Below, one piece after another: positions 1 to 12,313 of a stretch of 64,000 nt of DNA; positions within the stretch are counted from its first letter, which is position 1; each line of letters opens with the position of its first letter. The stretch is from Pyrenopolyporus hunteri. Taxonomy: Eukaryota > Ascomycota > Sordariomycetes > Xylariales > Hypoxylaceae. A program made the position numbers and the translations under genes. Under the pieces are notes generated by a model that did not search any database, was not told the DNA's origin, and worked only from the letters and a program-made list of their open reading frames with translations. Location: assembly GCA_902806595.1 (NCBI GenBank), contig CADCXC010000037.1:1922001-1986000 (forward strand), in the 5' to 3' direction.

Positions 1-1943
1 GTCTTCCTTGAGCAATCAGCTATCTCCTGGTGGATCGTCCGCCTCCGCGCCGGCTTCCCTTCAACCCGAGCCTTCCCTTGAAGCCCCGTCTTCAATCCAG
101 GCCTCGTCTTCTCAGGTGTCTGCCGGTCGAAGCGTCAAGAGAGTCCATTTCCGCGAGACTGCCGTGATGTAAGCATGAGTATTCCTTTCCGGTCAATCGT
201 AGCCGTGCTAACAACGATAGGTATTCCCCGATTCATTACGACCCGGACTCCGCGGAGCCGGACACGCCCGGAGCTCGGCCTGCCCACTCGCGATCTGCTT
301 CGCGATCTCAATCCCGCTCCCGTTACGAGCAGCATGACAATATGCCTCAGTATTTCGGCCAAGGTAACAACGTCGGCGCTTCGTCTAGCGCCTACCAGCA
401 GTCGTCTCCGGAACGGGGCCGCACGCTCCATCGGGGCTACGAGTACCAGCCGAATGGCAACCACAATTCTCGCTATACCTCAATCGAGAATTCTGCTTAT
501 CATGACCATAGTCATGTTACAACGGTGACGGATCTCACGGGTGTTCACGGTGGAGAGTCTCGTGAACGATCCCGATCCATGTCCCGGCACAAGGCACCTC
601 CGCAGCCGGCCGTACCCCTCGCTGCTCAGCGACGAGACCGACGTCCTGCTCCGCTTGATATGGCGAGTGCTCATCATTATGGCAAGTATGTTGGACGCCA
701 TACCAACATTGAGCCTGTCCATAACCCCCTCACTCCGGAGCAGGCAGCGTTGGTACGTGCTTTCGAGGACAACGGTTCCTCCGTGTACACCGATACCACT
801 CCCCTGCAGTTCTGCGGCGAGCCCTTCGGTAACGACTATTCCGCTTCTGGCGGATCCGGAATGAACGGAGTCAGCATTCTACAGGGTTACACCGACTGGA
901 AGGAGGCTCAACAGTCTGGTGGATCTTCTGCCGCCAACAGCAAGGCCAACTCTAATGCGGGAGAGGCTACCAATGAGTACGATGCGCCGCCTTTCACCCC
1001 GCTGACGCCGTTTCTCATGGGTGGAACCGACCGAAAGGCGTCCAAGAACTTGTTTGGTGACAAAGGTTGGCTCGAGGATACCGCCGCACAAGCGAAGAAG
1101 CCTGAGCGCCGGGGCAACATCTTCTCCAGCATGAGAAAGACGGCCCGAAAGATCGTACGTACCTACCTAGCCCTTCCTTTACTGACTACCGAAGCTAACG
1201 CATTACAGGTCGAGATGGCAGAGTTCCGAAGCGGAGCCCAACGCTTCCGCGCTGCACGAGAGCTCAACATTACGCTTGGTCCTCGCGAGCAGAGCCTGGT
1301 TTATTGCGAGCTGGAGTTCATCCTGAGCAACGTCCTCAGCGCGTACATCAATGTGCAGCTGCACAGCGGTCGTCTCAACCCGCACGTCCTCGCCAAGATA
1401 GCCGACTCCTAGAAGGAGATGGGCCGTCCGAAGGTGATTGGCTTCCGCTACGATCTCGAGACCCAGATCGACATGGTCACCGCGCACATCGGCAGCTTCC
1501 GATTCTATGGCCCGCACCAGACGGACACGAACGTCATTCGCGGTATTCTGTACGGAATGAAGATGGACGCGCGCGCCATGCGAGTCCGCACCTACTGCCA
1601 GCCAGACCGCGTCGTTGCGAAGCATATCCTGGACGCGCAGTCGCTGATGCAGCTCCTTGACAGTCCTGAATCCCTACAGAAGGCGCTAGCCGACGTGTCA
1701 CAGTTCTTCCGCGTTGTCATCGAGAAGGAGAATAACAAGTCCGAGAAAGGAGAGGCGGAGGATTCGTTCACGGAGTTCGCGTCCAACGGCAGCGTGCTAC
1801 AACAGGACCACAACGAGCCATCCCCTCCGAAGGGCGACCACCCCGGCGAGCATCGCGTCAAGAACCAGATTAATGTGCCGCCCAGCGAGCGCGACTTCAG
1901 CGGACCGATTCTCGAGCCGAAGGTGTACAACCCTTCGCAGTAG
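1..1943 (+). CDS. Unrecognised fungal protein, 5'-partial, with in-frame TAG
   Basis: The reading frame is open at the left edge, so the 5' end lies outside the window. I read exons at 1-168, 221-1154 and 1209-1943. The introns are 169-220 (GTAAGC donor, CTAAC branch, TAG acceptor) and 1155-1208 (GTACGT donor, CTAAC, CAG). The second intron is 54 nt and has no stop, so the frame also runs through it. The N-terminal half is low-complexity, rich in Ser, Arg, Gln and His. The C-terminal part (about 1209-1740) looks like a compact conserved domain, with the segment KEMGRPKVIGFRYDLETQID followed by helical sequence. The tail is acidic and then disordered. A TAG at 1410-1412 interrupts the frame exactly where that domain continues (ADS, stop, KEMGRP). 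It is unclear whether this is a nonsense mutation, a sequence error or an unusual intron. I do not recognise the family and assign no function. Confidence 0.7.
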
Positions 1944-4192
1944 TCGCAGTAGCCGCATACGACTACAAAGTAGCCCGAGGGCTACTGATATCGAGGCATT
2001 GACCTCCCCCAGGCCGTTCATTCTTTGGCGTTCGGCCCCATGGATCCTGTTCAGTCGTTGCCGTTGTTATCGGCCCTTCACGACGGAATCGGGATAATAC
2101 CTACGGGTGATTCTTTCCTTATCGTCTACTTTTCCTTACTTGATTCGACATTTTCCAGCACCGGCCCAGAGAGGAGGAACCTTCCAACATAGCAAGTTTC
2201 CTCTGGCACAGCACCGATGGGGTGCACATACGCTGGAACATGTCTTGTGGCCATGGTACAATGTTGGTACCGCAGTGGCCAATCGTCTTTCTTATGTTTT
2301 TTCCTAGTCTCTTTTCCTTGATCATTGGCGCGCCCTTTGGGATGAGCCCTTTGGGAAGCCCTTTAGGAAGTCCCTTGGCACAATCCATTTGGCACCTAGG
2401 CGCGCGTCGGCAGAAGTCTCTCGAGATGGACTTTTTCGACATATACCCTTCAACAGAAACTTTCCAACACAAACCTTCCGATACAATTTCTTCAACACAA
2501 ATCCTCTAGCAGATTGGACTCTCTTCCTTCCATATATCGCGGAAGAGGACGATTTCACGGATCTCACTATATCTTGACTGCGGAGACAATAAGTCTCGCT
2601 CGACTATCGACAAGCAAAGCCACTCGCGTTCTATTGGTATTGGGCGTTGGTGGACCCTTTTCTCCTTTTTCGGCATTGCGGCATTCTTTCAGGCAACTTC
2701 TCGCAACGGCCACAACCTCGTCCTGGGTACTCGGATAGGTATTCTCGTGTGTTATCGGCGGATGAGATGATCGATGTCCCATTGGTCAACGACGTCGACG
2801 ACTAAATCTGGCTACTTCGCTGTGCAAAAGTTTGAGTTGACGCTCTGGTCACTCCTCGTTCTGATGTCTCCTCGCAGTCCCCTTGTACTTTCTGGCGGTA
2901 TGCTATAGCGTCACCAGACTGTGCGTTAATAAGGTTGACTCGGGCCGACTCGTAATAGGTAGTATAGGTTAGGTAGTTGTCAAATTGAGTTACAATGCCT
3001 AGCCATACGCGATATCGCCGTAGACGTAGTAGCTAAACTGTGTGCGCCCATTAAGTCTCATTGGAAATGTCCCCTCCACCTTAGACTACCTAGGTAGGTG
3101 GCCATAGGCGTGCATAGTACCTACATGTAGTACCTAGTGAGATATGTAAGGCTCCGCAAGGATATGTAGGCGGCCGAAAAGGCAGTATCTAGATGCGCTA
3201 GTTCGGTAGGCTAAGATGACCGGTGAAGGGCGAGCCTCGCGTCGTCGTCGGGTACCTGCATAATTTCTTGCACTCTCGGTGAGAGATCCGTATATCAACT
3301 CTACTTACACTACACGTCCCCTTACTTAACGAGACTATCTTCCCACAACGCTTCCGGGGTCTGATCCGCCCATCCCAAGGCTTAGGAACGTCGTAATTCG
3401 GTTCGGCAACGCAGACTGTGGGTGCTTACAAAATACATGTAGGAGAAAAAGAACGCTGATGCAGATGTCTTATGCGAGACTCGGACTTTTTGGAGTACCC
3501 AGGATTCTTGGCAAGCATGTACCTGAGTACCTGCCTCTACCCCCCGTATCATATCCCCACGACCACATGAAAAATATCAAGTGCTCATAGGCCGTGACAT
3601 CATACGCTTATGGCCCCACCAATGGTCACCCGCTACAGCCCGCCGAAGACCGCTAGCGATATGCAACTCAGGCGTGATCCAAACCAACTAACGCCGGTAT
3701 TCTTCGTCCCAGTCACCTCCATCTAGGCATTCAGCCCGCTGCAACTCTCTCCGGCGTATCACGTCCTGCATGACCTGCACGACAGAAATGGCGCGGGATT
3801 AGAGGGCTTTTTCTACGAGAGCCTTTTAATAATATTTAATACTAATATTGCCTCGAGTGTCACTTCTCTGTTTTGATATGTAGTATGACTACCTACCTAG
3901 GTACATATGCTGCGCATTCAGCCTGGTCAGAATATAGCTCGGCGAGATAATAAAACGGAAAGCCTTTCTCTTCTATATGTAGATGACCGCCTGGACGATT
4001 CTGTCTGTTTCGGACATCCTTCGGCTTAAGAGGCCTCCCCGGTCACAATCACCTGCCTTCCTTAATTATAATAATATTGTGTTTCTCACCTCCCGTCCGT
4101 CGTGTCATAGATATTGTACATATCCTACACGATATCACCGATAATTGCGGTAATTAGTTCACACTAGCAATACCTACCACATAAAAAGAATA
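1944..4192. other. Intergenic region, no recognised gene
   Basis: Short open frames here lack domain-like composition, splice support or strong starts. There is an imperfect CCCTTTGGGAAG-type tandem repeat at about 2334-2382. TACCTAGGTA-type motifs occur at about 3087-3102 and 3890-3906. The last few hundred bases presumably hold the promoter of the gene starting at 4193. Confidence 0.6.
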
Positions 4193-5212
4193 ATGTCGCG
4201 CTACGACGACAGCCGCTCCCGCGGACGGTCGAGTCATCACCGCGACCGTTCTCCCGGCTATTCGGGCGGGCCTTATCCAGTGTCTTACGAAGAAAGCCGG
4301 CAACAACTAGCCAACACAGGCGGCCTCGCACTCGACGACGAGGGCGCACCTCTGAAGCAACTGACTTACGAGCCGCAAACTCCGCCCTATCCGTCGCGGC
4401 CGTCGTCGAGCCTACAAGTCCCCGAGTCGCACTCGCGGCCCAGGTCCCTGCCGCCGTCAGACGAATACCGGCGGTCGAGCCGCGGGCGGGGAAAGGAAAA
4501 GAGACATCGTCGAGACGACGGCCACGACGACGACTATTACTCGAGCGACGACGACGACGACGACTACTCAGCCGACGGCCGGGCGCAGACGCCGATCGAC
4601 AAGGCGCGCAACTTCGTCGACAGCACGTTCACGAACTCCACCGCGGGGCTGGGAATCGGCGTGCTGGGCGCGCTAGTCGGCGGCCTAGCGGCTCGGGAAG
4701 CCGTCGACGCCGCCACGAGCAAGGGCAAGGGTAAGAGTAACGGACACCACCACCGCCGCCACGACAGCCAGGAGCACAAGCGCAACCAGCTCATCGGCAC
4801 GGTGGTCGGCGCGGCCGTGGGCGCGCTGGGCGCCAACGCGGTGGAGAAGCGGCTCGAGGTGCGCCGCGAGAAAGGCCGGATCGAGCAGGAGAAGTGGGAG
4901 CGTAAGTTCCGACCGGGGTCGAGGGACGCCGTTGACAGGCGCGAGGTCGTGCCGCGCTCGCGGAGTAGTAGCGGGAATGGCTCGGGGTGGAAGAGGGACT
5001 GGGATCCCTGGGACGAGCACGAGCGGGAGCGGGAGCGAGACCGAGACCGCGACCGTGACTGGGATCGTCCGAGAAGCCGGGGCGTGGAGCGGGAGGTTGA
5101 TCCCGAGGCGCGCAGCTGGAAGAATGTTGAGGATTGGGTGTACGATGAGCGCAATGATAGTAGGCCTAAGTCGAGCGGGCATAGGATTGCCGAGGGCGAG
5201 TACCGCTATTGA
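4193..5212 (+). CDS. Glycine-zipper-like basic/acidic low-complexity protein (339 aa)
   Basis: A single uninterrupted exon starts at an ATG preceded by A-rich sequence (AAAGAATAATG). The N-terminal third is Ser/Arg/Pro-rich and is followed by an acidic run of Asp around residues 111-125. Two Gly/Ala-rich hydrophobic segments follow. The first is at about 150-168 (GLGIGVLGALVGGLAAREAV) and the second at about 198-218 (LIGTVVGAAVGALGANAVEK). They have the small-residue spacing of glycine-zipper two-helix modules and are separated by a His/Lys-rich linker. The C-terminus is a charged region with Arg/Asp/Glu dipeptide repeats near 275-295. There is no signal peptide. In glycine-zipper families such segments insert into or pack against membranes; here that is an inference only. 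Similar proteins in filamentous fungi are usually annotated as hypothetical. I do not assign a function. Confidence 0.75.
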   Translation: MSRYDDSRSRGRSSHHRDRSPGYSGGPYPVSYEESRQQLANTGGLALDDEGAPLKQLTYEPQTPPYPSRPSSSLQVPESHSRPRSLPPSDEYRRSSRGRGKEKRHRRDDGHDDDYYSSDDDDDDYSADGRAQTPIDKARNFVDSTFTNSTAGLGIGVLGALVGGLAAREAVDAATSKGKGKSNGHHHRRHDSQEHKRNQLIGTVVGAAVGALGANAVEKRLEVRREKGRIEQEKWERKFRPGSRDAVDRREVVPRSRSSSGNGSGWKRDWDPWDEHERERERDRDRDRDWDRPRSRGVEREVDPEARSWKNVEDWVYDERNDSRPKSSGHRIAEGEYRY

Positions 5213-6020
5213 TATTGAGGTGCTTGCTCATAGGCAGCCTTCGGTGGCGTTCTTTTGCCCCTTTCGGGTTCTCCGATTAGCACACCATTCACCATCCAGT
5301 TACGCACCTGACTAAGGGGCTTTATGATTTAGATGATGAGGCGGGACTCGCCCTGATGATTCTATGTTCTTGTTCGGTTAGCAAGCGGTATTTTTGTTCT
5401 ACGTTTCTGATTCCCCCATTATTACAGTATATAGGTACCTTACACGGGGTAGACGATGGGCAATGAGGTCTTAATAGAATCGGTTCAACGTCTTTTAGTT
5501 TTAGGCATATATATAGCTTTTGGTGTTCCGATGAACTCGGTCAAGCGAGATTCAATATGTATTCAAGTATCAGAATGAAAATCCTAATGTCCACTCGAAT
5601 AAAGGCGGATACCTCTTAATCAGGATATAACCTCATAGCGCCCGCCACAGCTGTTACACCACTTAAATCGCTTAGTCGCAGCCGACTTCTGGATGCAATT
5701 TCCCGGCTACGGATACTTTCATTGGTCAATGCTTTTTCCATCAACTAACTCGCACCTCTCAAATTCTCGGGCTCGAATCGTCTCGTAGGCACTCACGACG
5801 AACTAAACAACTAATTCCTCAATCACCGCGTCGTTCCTATTTATCTCAACATGCTCTCTCTCGCGGGGTTGTCCTAAGTTATAGGATCGACGTAGATGAA
5901 TTCCTCGTCATCAACTCTCAATAATCAAACGCAATTTTCGTATTGAACCGTTCCTCACGGGCTCAGACATCGCCACATTCTTCCTCGCTTAGACTTGCAC
6001 GTTTTAAGCGTGCTTTGAAA
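5213..6020. other. Intergenic region and 5' leader of the chromodomain gene
   Basis: I see no gene here. The AT-richer sequence at 5390-5640 is probably the 3' flank of the upstream gene. The 5940-6020 stretch is in frame with the chromodomain gene but has no ATG until 6021, so I treat it as 5' leader. Confidence 0.5.
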
Positions 6021-9000
6021 ATGGCGTCTCCTCCCTCTGATCTGTTTGTGTCCCCCGGGCCCGGTGGGGCCGATTTCAGAGACGACATCTCCCTGACATC
6101 CACCGATTACGGCATAGGCGAGGAGGATGAGGGTAAGGAATGGATTGTCGAGGATCTATACGCTGAGAGGCCTCATCCTGAAAGGCCGGGCGAGAAGCAG
6201 TATCTCATCAAATGGGAGGGTTTCCCCATGGATGAGTGTACTTGGGAGCCGATAGAGCACCTAGGACCAGGTTTACTCGCTCAGTGGGAAGAAACCAAGG
6301 AATATATCGCAGCTGGAAAACGAGAAGCCTTTGACGTTGAGATATACAATGTTGCGATCACGGCAAAATTAGAGAGGCGTGCGAGAAGGAATGCTGAACG
6401 GAAGAGGCGAGAGTTATCGCTTACCTATCCTTTCTCACCCGAGCCTCCGGTTCAGGAACCTACTTCGGTCGTTGCTCCAGATGAAATGGATATCGATGAC
6501 GGAGCTCAAGGCACTAGTGACGGAGACCAGGGCCGCCAGACGTCCACGACGCTGCCTCTGGCGCAGACCCAGGAGCCGCCCCAGGAGCAACCTCAAGAAC
6601 AAGCTCGGGATATCATCAAGCAGAAGACCTCGCATGAGATACCCCCTGAGAAGTCTAAAGCAGAGGCGAGCTCAGCTCAGAAGCCGATCAAAAAGCCTAC
6701 GGTCACCCCAACATCGACAGTACCGCCAAAGCCAGCTCAAAAGCCAGCTCAAAAGCCAGCTCAAAAGCCGTCGGGGCCGAGGCGAACGGTTTCGGATGGA
6801 GGTGTAGGAAAAGGCACCATGACTGGATACCAAGGGACTGCAAGGAAGCCCAGCACAGGAGCAGGTTCGATTCCATCTAGGATTTCCAGCAATAAACCAC
6901 CAAACCAAAAGGCATCGGGTTCATTGCCTAGAAACCCTCCGACGGTACCCCCTAGAATGTCGTCGAGCCTAGCAAACAAATTCTCCGGCAAACGACATAC
7001 AGCAACTCGTACTCGACCACAGCCCGCCGCACAGGCCACGCCACCCGTGCGTACGAATAACGTCTTCATCGGGGGAAAAGAGCGAAAGAAAAGAGCAAGC
7101 TTAGGTGATGTTATGGGTGACCCCTCCAAAGCTCCAAAGGCATTTAACTCTATGCGTGTCATGAACATCGCGAAGAAGCGGGGAATCGAACGAAACGAAG
7201 CAGCCCATCTCGATATTTCATCGATCCCATCAAGTTTTTTCGTAACCAACAGCCCTAAAACTCGTTACAACACAGAACAGAACAAAGTAAATTCTCCCTC
7301 AACACCGCCGGCACTGCCTCATATCGTTCAGAGCCCAACAGCAATATCCCCGACCGACGCCGGCGCGACATCATCGGCACTCCGGACGAAAAAATCCGTT
7401 CGTTTCAGTGAAGCGGAAGATAACGCACTCGAAGACACGCCAATGACCGACGCTATGGATGTAGCCGCTCCTGGCGGTCGACGAAACAGTATGGACGGCT
7501 ATTCACAGGGTCCGAAATCCGGCAACGGCCCCCCACTATCTAGGAGACTCTCCCTATCCACCTACCAGGAGCGAGGACAGAATCAACCCACTCAGGTCGT
7601 TTCGAAGAGAGCGACATTTGGAAAGCCCGAGTCAGATCCGGTTCGAGTCTTGTTCAGCGGCATCACCCGCCAAGCCCAGCCATGGCTGACGTCTTTTATC
7701 GCGCAAGAGACACTAAACTTCGGTTCGGTTTGCGCTTCGTACAACTTCATCCCTCACCAAGGTCTCTTGGTAGGAGAGATACTCTCCGCTGGTGCTATCG
7801 AGCCCCATGTTAAAGAAACCATGCCGGCCTTAGGCAACGTAGCGGAGCATCTTCGACGAAGCTCTTACGGGTGCCATCTCGTAACCAATCAGTTTTCGAT
7901 ACTCGTCTATCCTGCGGATTGCGACAGCTGGGAAAAACTCGAAGTTGGCGTGAACAAACCTGACTCTGCATCCCCTTTGCGATACGTCATCTACAGATCG
8001 CGATGCGACGTGAAGCTCTATCCTCCGGCATGTGTTCCCCGTGCTCCGGCTCGTCTAAATGACGCGGAACAACGGTCCCGTTGCAAAGAGCTCATCAAAG
8101 AGCTATTTGACCTGGACTTCTCCCAATTCTTGCCGCAAGAGCCGAACCAGAAGAACAAACAAGTGTTCATGTTACTTTTCCCCGAACGAGAGATGCAGGT
8201 GTGCAACGTAGTCAAGCTCTGGCTCCGTAAGTTAGGCCTAGGAGAAATATCCCCTTATCTATAATAGTAGATGTGGGCGCTAACACTACTACTCGCAGGT
8301 TCGTGTCAGCCAAACTGCCGCATATTCTCCAACGAAATCACGGATAGTTGGACGAAGTTCCACGAGACCGTGAGAGCCGGCGCAGCAGGCACCATCATCA
8401 TCCACGAAGACGTCAGCACTATCATCCGAAAACTGCCGCGCGTGTCCCAGATGATCGAAAATAAGCGCTGTTACACTTTTTGGAATCTTGCGACGGGATT
8501 ATACGACCCGCCGAGATTCCCTTCCGACGTCTACGCTACCATTGAGCCTGGTACACTGCAGCTGACCCGGTTGTTTCCTCATGGTCGAGCCTTTCTAATC
8601 ACTCCTAGTTTCGCGCTTTCGGACCCAGTCAGACTTTATCAGTTTCTGGACTGGTTCAAGAACTATTGTTGCAACCCCCACTACCTCATTATGGCTTGTG
8701 CCGATTTCCCCGATTACCTAAAAGCCATCACTTTAGAGAAGGCAAAGGAATCCGAAGCGATGCGTGAAGCAGAGAAGGATAACCCTCGTCTCGAGGATAA
8801 ACTCGCAGACTATGGTCTGAGTAAAGCCGATCTGGAGGCCAGATTCCAAGCTTGGAAGACCTTGCAGGAGATTCTGGAGGAGTTCGGCGACGAAGAAACG
8901 AGTGAAGACGTACGGAAAGTAGAATGGATTACAGATTTTATCGACCCGGACGACGAGCAGAGTTTGGTGAACTGGTTCTGCTTTTGGTCTACCATGAAGT

Positions 9001-10304
9001 GCGATAGATATCGGAAATTTACCGTACTCGGCTCAAGTAACGGCAGGAATAGAGCCGCTTACAGGCGTGTACAAATCCCTGCCTACACGGACGAAACAGT
9101 CGGCGATCCTGACATAGCTATGGCCCGTGAAGATGAACAACGTCGGGCGAGAGAGGCAGACAGAGCAGCAGAAGTCGCGAAGGAACTTGGCAAGGACGCC
9201 GTTACCGTTCAAGCGCCCACGAATATCGGGCCTAATCCAGCTACGCCAGCCTCTCACCTACCTACCGGGCCAAGGGGCGGCGTTTTCCATAGTAGCATCG
9301 CTGTCGATATCCGTCGACGGATCACCAGTCTCTACAGCGTCATTCCAAAATCCAATTGGGCCCGGCTGCATTTCAAGCCTATTTCATGGTTGGACGTGAA
9401 AATGGCCGACCATTTTAAAGACGAAAGAGTCGAATACGAAACCTACAACAACTGGTTTAAGAGCATTCCGAAGTTCTCGCGTGCCAACACTCGGTATGGC
9501 TTGTTTTACACCATAGACAAGGAGTGGGATCCCGCCGCCCATCCTAGCACGTACGGCTGCCATCCATGGATCGCAGTGGTTAGACCGGTCAATCCCCATT
9601 TTCAATCTAGGTATGCGGAAATGGAACTGTTTATCTGGGATATGTCTGCCCGCGACAGAGAACGCGCCCGTGGGCGCGCTGCGATCCTTCTTGATATGCA
9701 ACGGCGTCTAATACGGCTCGTTAAAGAAGAACTACCAAAATTGGATCCGCAGTACTTCCTCGGCCCCGTCTACATCAGCAGTGAAAAGGGATTCGTACCT
9801 AGGCCAGATGAGAGCCCACTGGACCTGACCTTCCGAAGAGTACATGAGATGATAATTGACGGCAAGAACTGGTTACCTGCCTTCGAACACCTCCTACCCG
9901 AGCTTGGCTGGCACATTATCCCAGACTCTGAGTGGCAAGGAGATATATCCTCCTCGGAGCCGTCTTTAGAAACGCAAGGGCCAGAGTTTCCTAAACATCC
10001 TAGCGATGAGGGCAAGTTCCGAAGATCCATCTGGCACGCCCCACGTCCCAGGGCTAAAGTAGGGAAATCGAAGTGCGGAAACCATCTTTACCAAACCGCT
10101 TTCAGTGCCCGCAAGAAGGATCCGTCATGCCAGGCGATGAGATACCAGTATAAGTCGACCCCGGAATGGTACTACGATATGAAGACGGAGGGCCGCGATG
10201 CTAGCCACGTGGTCGTAGATTGCGCAGAGAAGATCCTCCCCAAGCTGATCCAGAAGAAGACGGGTAATGGTGGGAAACCCGTCGACCGACGCCAGTCTCC
10301 GTAG
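6021..10304 (+). CDS. Large chromodomain protein (1403 aa)
   Basis: There are two exons, 6021-8226 and 8299-10304. The intron at 8227-8298 has a GTAAGT donor, a GCTAAC branch and a CGCAG acceptor. Unspliced, it would introduce consecutive stops (TAA TAG TAG). The start is the ATG at 6021 in an AAAATGG context. Residues about 40-100 form a chromodomain (EWIVEDLY, YLIKWEGFPMDECTWEP) with aromatic positions suited to binding a methyl-lysine histone tail. A long disordered Pro/Gln/Lys/Ser region follows, including a KPAQ tandem repeat at about 6731-6775. From about residue 540 to the end lies a well-ordered region with no motif I can name. It runs across the splice junction and contains segments such as TFWNLATGLYDPPRFPSDVY and GLFYTIDKEWDPAAHPSTYG. 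The protein probably acts in the nucleus as a histone-methyl reader in heterochromatin. Neurospora CDP-2 or S. pombe Chp1-like proteins are possible relatives, but I cannot establish orthology. Confidence 0.85.
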
Positions 10305-10796
10305 GTCGGCAGCTCCGGGGTCGCGGGGAAATCACTGTCTACGCGAGGCCGTTGATATAACGCAGGAACGAGAACTCTTGCAGTTCCAGTCCCCCAGTCA
10401 CCCACGGGACGGAATTTGCGAGAGTAGTTTGGTAGATTAGGCGGTATACCCTTTGCACGCGTTTGCTGGAACGGCTTAATCGACGTGTTTATTGCTCTGT
10501 TTCCTCTTGCTCTGCGAAAACTGAAATCATGTACTTACTTGCAGCCGTGATACGAAGCTTTTACTTAGCATTAAACGAGAAAATACGATAACGTGTCATT
10601 CGAAATTCTTGGTTCGAAGACTCTAGTTAGGTAGTTGCCTAACCCTTCGCGTAGAGAGTTTTTCTGGAAGTCTAGAGGCGGATAATTAAGACTAAGGCTC
10701 TATATAAAGGCAGTTTCAAGGCTCGCAGGTAGGTAGGTACCTAGGTAGGCAAACGGACGAGCCCGGGCACGCGGTGCCCTGCGATCACAACAGATT
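10305..10796. other. Intergenic region between convergent genes
   Basis: No gene is visible. A cluster of TAGGTAGGTACCTAGG motifs lies at about 10728-10750, just beyond a CTATATAAAG sequence at about 10700. Confidence 0.5.
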
Positions 10797-11367
10797 TTAG
10801 ATGCCAGGGTTATCCCTCGCCGGCCAACCACAACCACTCAGATGATTCCTCGTAGTTGCGCAACGTTTATTATATGCCGTACAACCCACCATAAGCACAA
10901 ATAAGAAAGGAGAAATAGGGCTGGCGAGGGGCGTGGTAATAAAACACAGTCCATGTAGCCCAGCGTATATAGGAATAAAGATCCGACGGAAGCAGTTTAA
11001 CTGCTCCTCTGCTATCTCAACCGGTACCTCATAGACAGATACATTATCAAATATGGATGATGGTGCGATGGGCGTGTCGGGGCGTAAGAGAAGGACGACC
11101 GTAGCAGCAAAATCTATGGTCACGTCCGGATGCTCGCGTCCGGGAGTTGAAGACGGAGAGTCAGCGTAGGTGGTAAGTGACCTTTCCGGCATTGATTGTG
11201 GAGTATGCTGTCGAGCTTGAGATCGAACTTGAGCATCGCTCACAGGTAAACCCATCGGACAGATAGAAACACTTGCATTTGACACGGGAGCAAGCAACGC
11301 ATGCGTGGCCGTAAGGTGCCGGGCTACATGATGGGGCTAGGTGATCTGCTGTTGAACTCGGCGGCAT
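10797..11367 (-). pseudogene. Relic of a Zn(II)2Cys6 fungal transcription factor
   Basis: On the minus strand a frame starting at 11367 encodes a binuclear zinc-cluster start: CVACSRVKCKCF, then CERC (about 11233-11302). This fits the CxxC-x-basic-C pattern of Gal4-type DNA-binding domains. The sixth cysteine expected a few residues after CERC is missing, and the frame ends at 11161. A second, overlapping minus frame (10797-11297) has a segment (EEQLNCFRRIFIPIYAGLH, then SPFLFVLMVGCTAYNKR) that resembles the start of the central regulatory region of such factors. That frame also stops early. Together they cover about 190 codons of a protein normally 500-700 aa long. A frameshift near 11230 plus loss of the 3' end is the simplest reading. 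An unusual intron is possible but no good donor/acceptor pair is visible. Confidence 0.6.
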
Positions 11368-12313
11368 TTAACGTCTCGATTTCCGATTCAATGTCCCAGC
11401 AGCGGGTATTATATTGTATAACCAACCGGAATTGACTAAGGGCAACTCATAGAGCATTATAGAATAGCACTCGGTACTCAACTGAGAGATGGAGGATAAT
11501 GAGATGTGAGTTGTCGAAGACCGCGGGTTTAGCGTCATATAGCAGTAGGGGATTAAGTGCTGGACCCAGCCCCGCGGGTTTCAACCCCGGCGGTAGATTA
11601 GCTACCCGTAGGTACCCCCAAGCGCCTTACGTACGCGCTATTAACCCGTACATATGACGCCAAGCTTCCTTAAGGCAACCTTAAACTTTACCTACCGATG
11701 TAGCGGGCTACTACCAATTGTCCATTCGTATTCCTCACGAATGATACTATCCTGTATAGTCCAATATCGTCCTCTTGGCTGCGGGAATAAGAAGGCGGAC
11801 GGGATAAAATAAGACGAGTCGATACCTACCGCGACAGTGCATTGGTGAGGACACGCCTACCCCGTTTGCAACTTCGTCGTATTCTTAATCCCGTACCGAG
11901 TAACAATTTTAGGCCCGGATATTATTGGGGCAACTCCTCGAGCCTCGGTATCTAGCGTCCAAGTAGTGGAGGTATAGAATTACATAGTATCCATGATCTG
12001 CTATTTACCTGACAATGAAGCCATAGATGTAGGTCTATATACAGTCAGACTTCATCCCCTTGGCCTAGTTGACCTAGCCATTGAAATCCGCGGGATAGCA
12101 CTCTTAGCGCAAATTTTATAGCGCGACGTTAAGACGATCATATACCTGCTTACCTATATATATATACCTGTATATTGTACGCATCTCAGCTGCTCAAGCT
12201 CTGAACCCTGAACTAGTTCTTTAACTTGCCTTAATTCTCACCCATCCACCCGAACCATATACCACCTCAATCTAACGTTCAAACAATTAATTACGCGGTT
12301 ACACATACGCGCG
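11368..12313. other. Intergenic region upstream of the short-chain dehydrogenase
   Basis: I find no coding sequence. A TATATATATA run lies at about 12155-12175. The sequence directly before the ATG at 12314 is pyrimidine/A-rich, as expected for a fungal leader. Confidence 0.5.

Noticed and set aside
2107..2782. Several overlapping 60-120 codon frames on both strands
   Set aside because: No motif, no consistent strand, and most start codons are not ATG in good context; simple-sequence repeats create them.
4564..5154. 196-codon minus-strand frame rich in Arg and Ser
   Set aside because: It is the antisense shadow of the 339-aa gene at 4193-5212, made by its repetitive codons.
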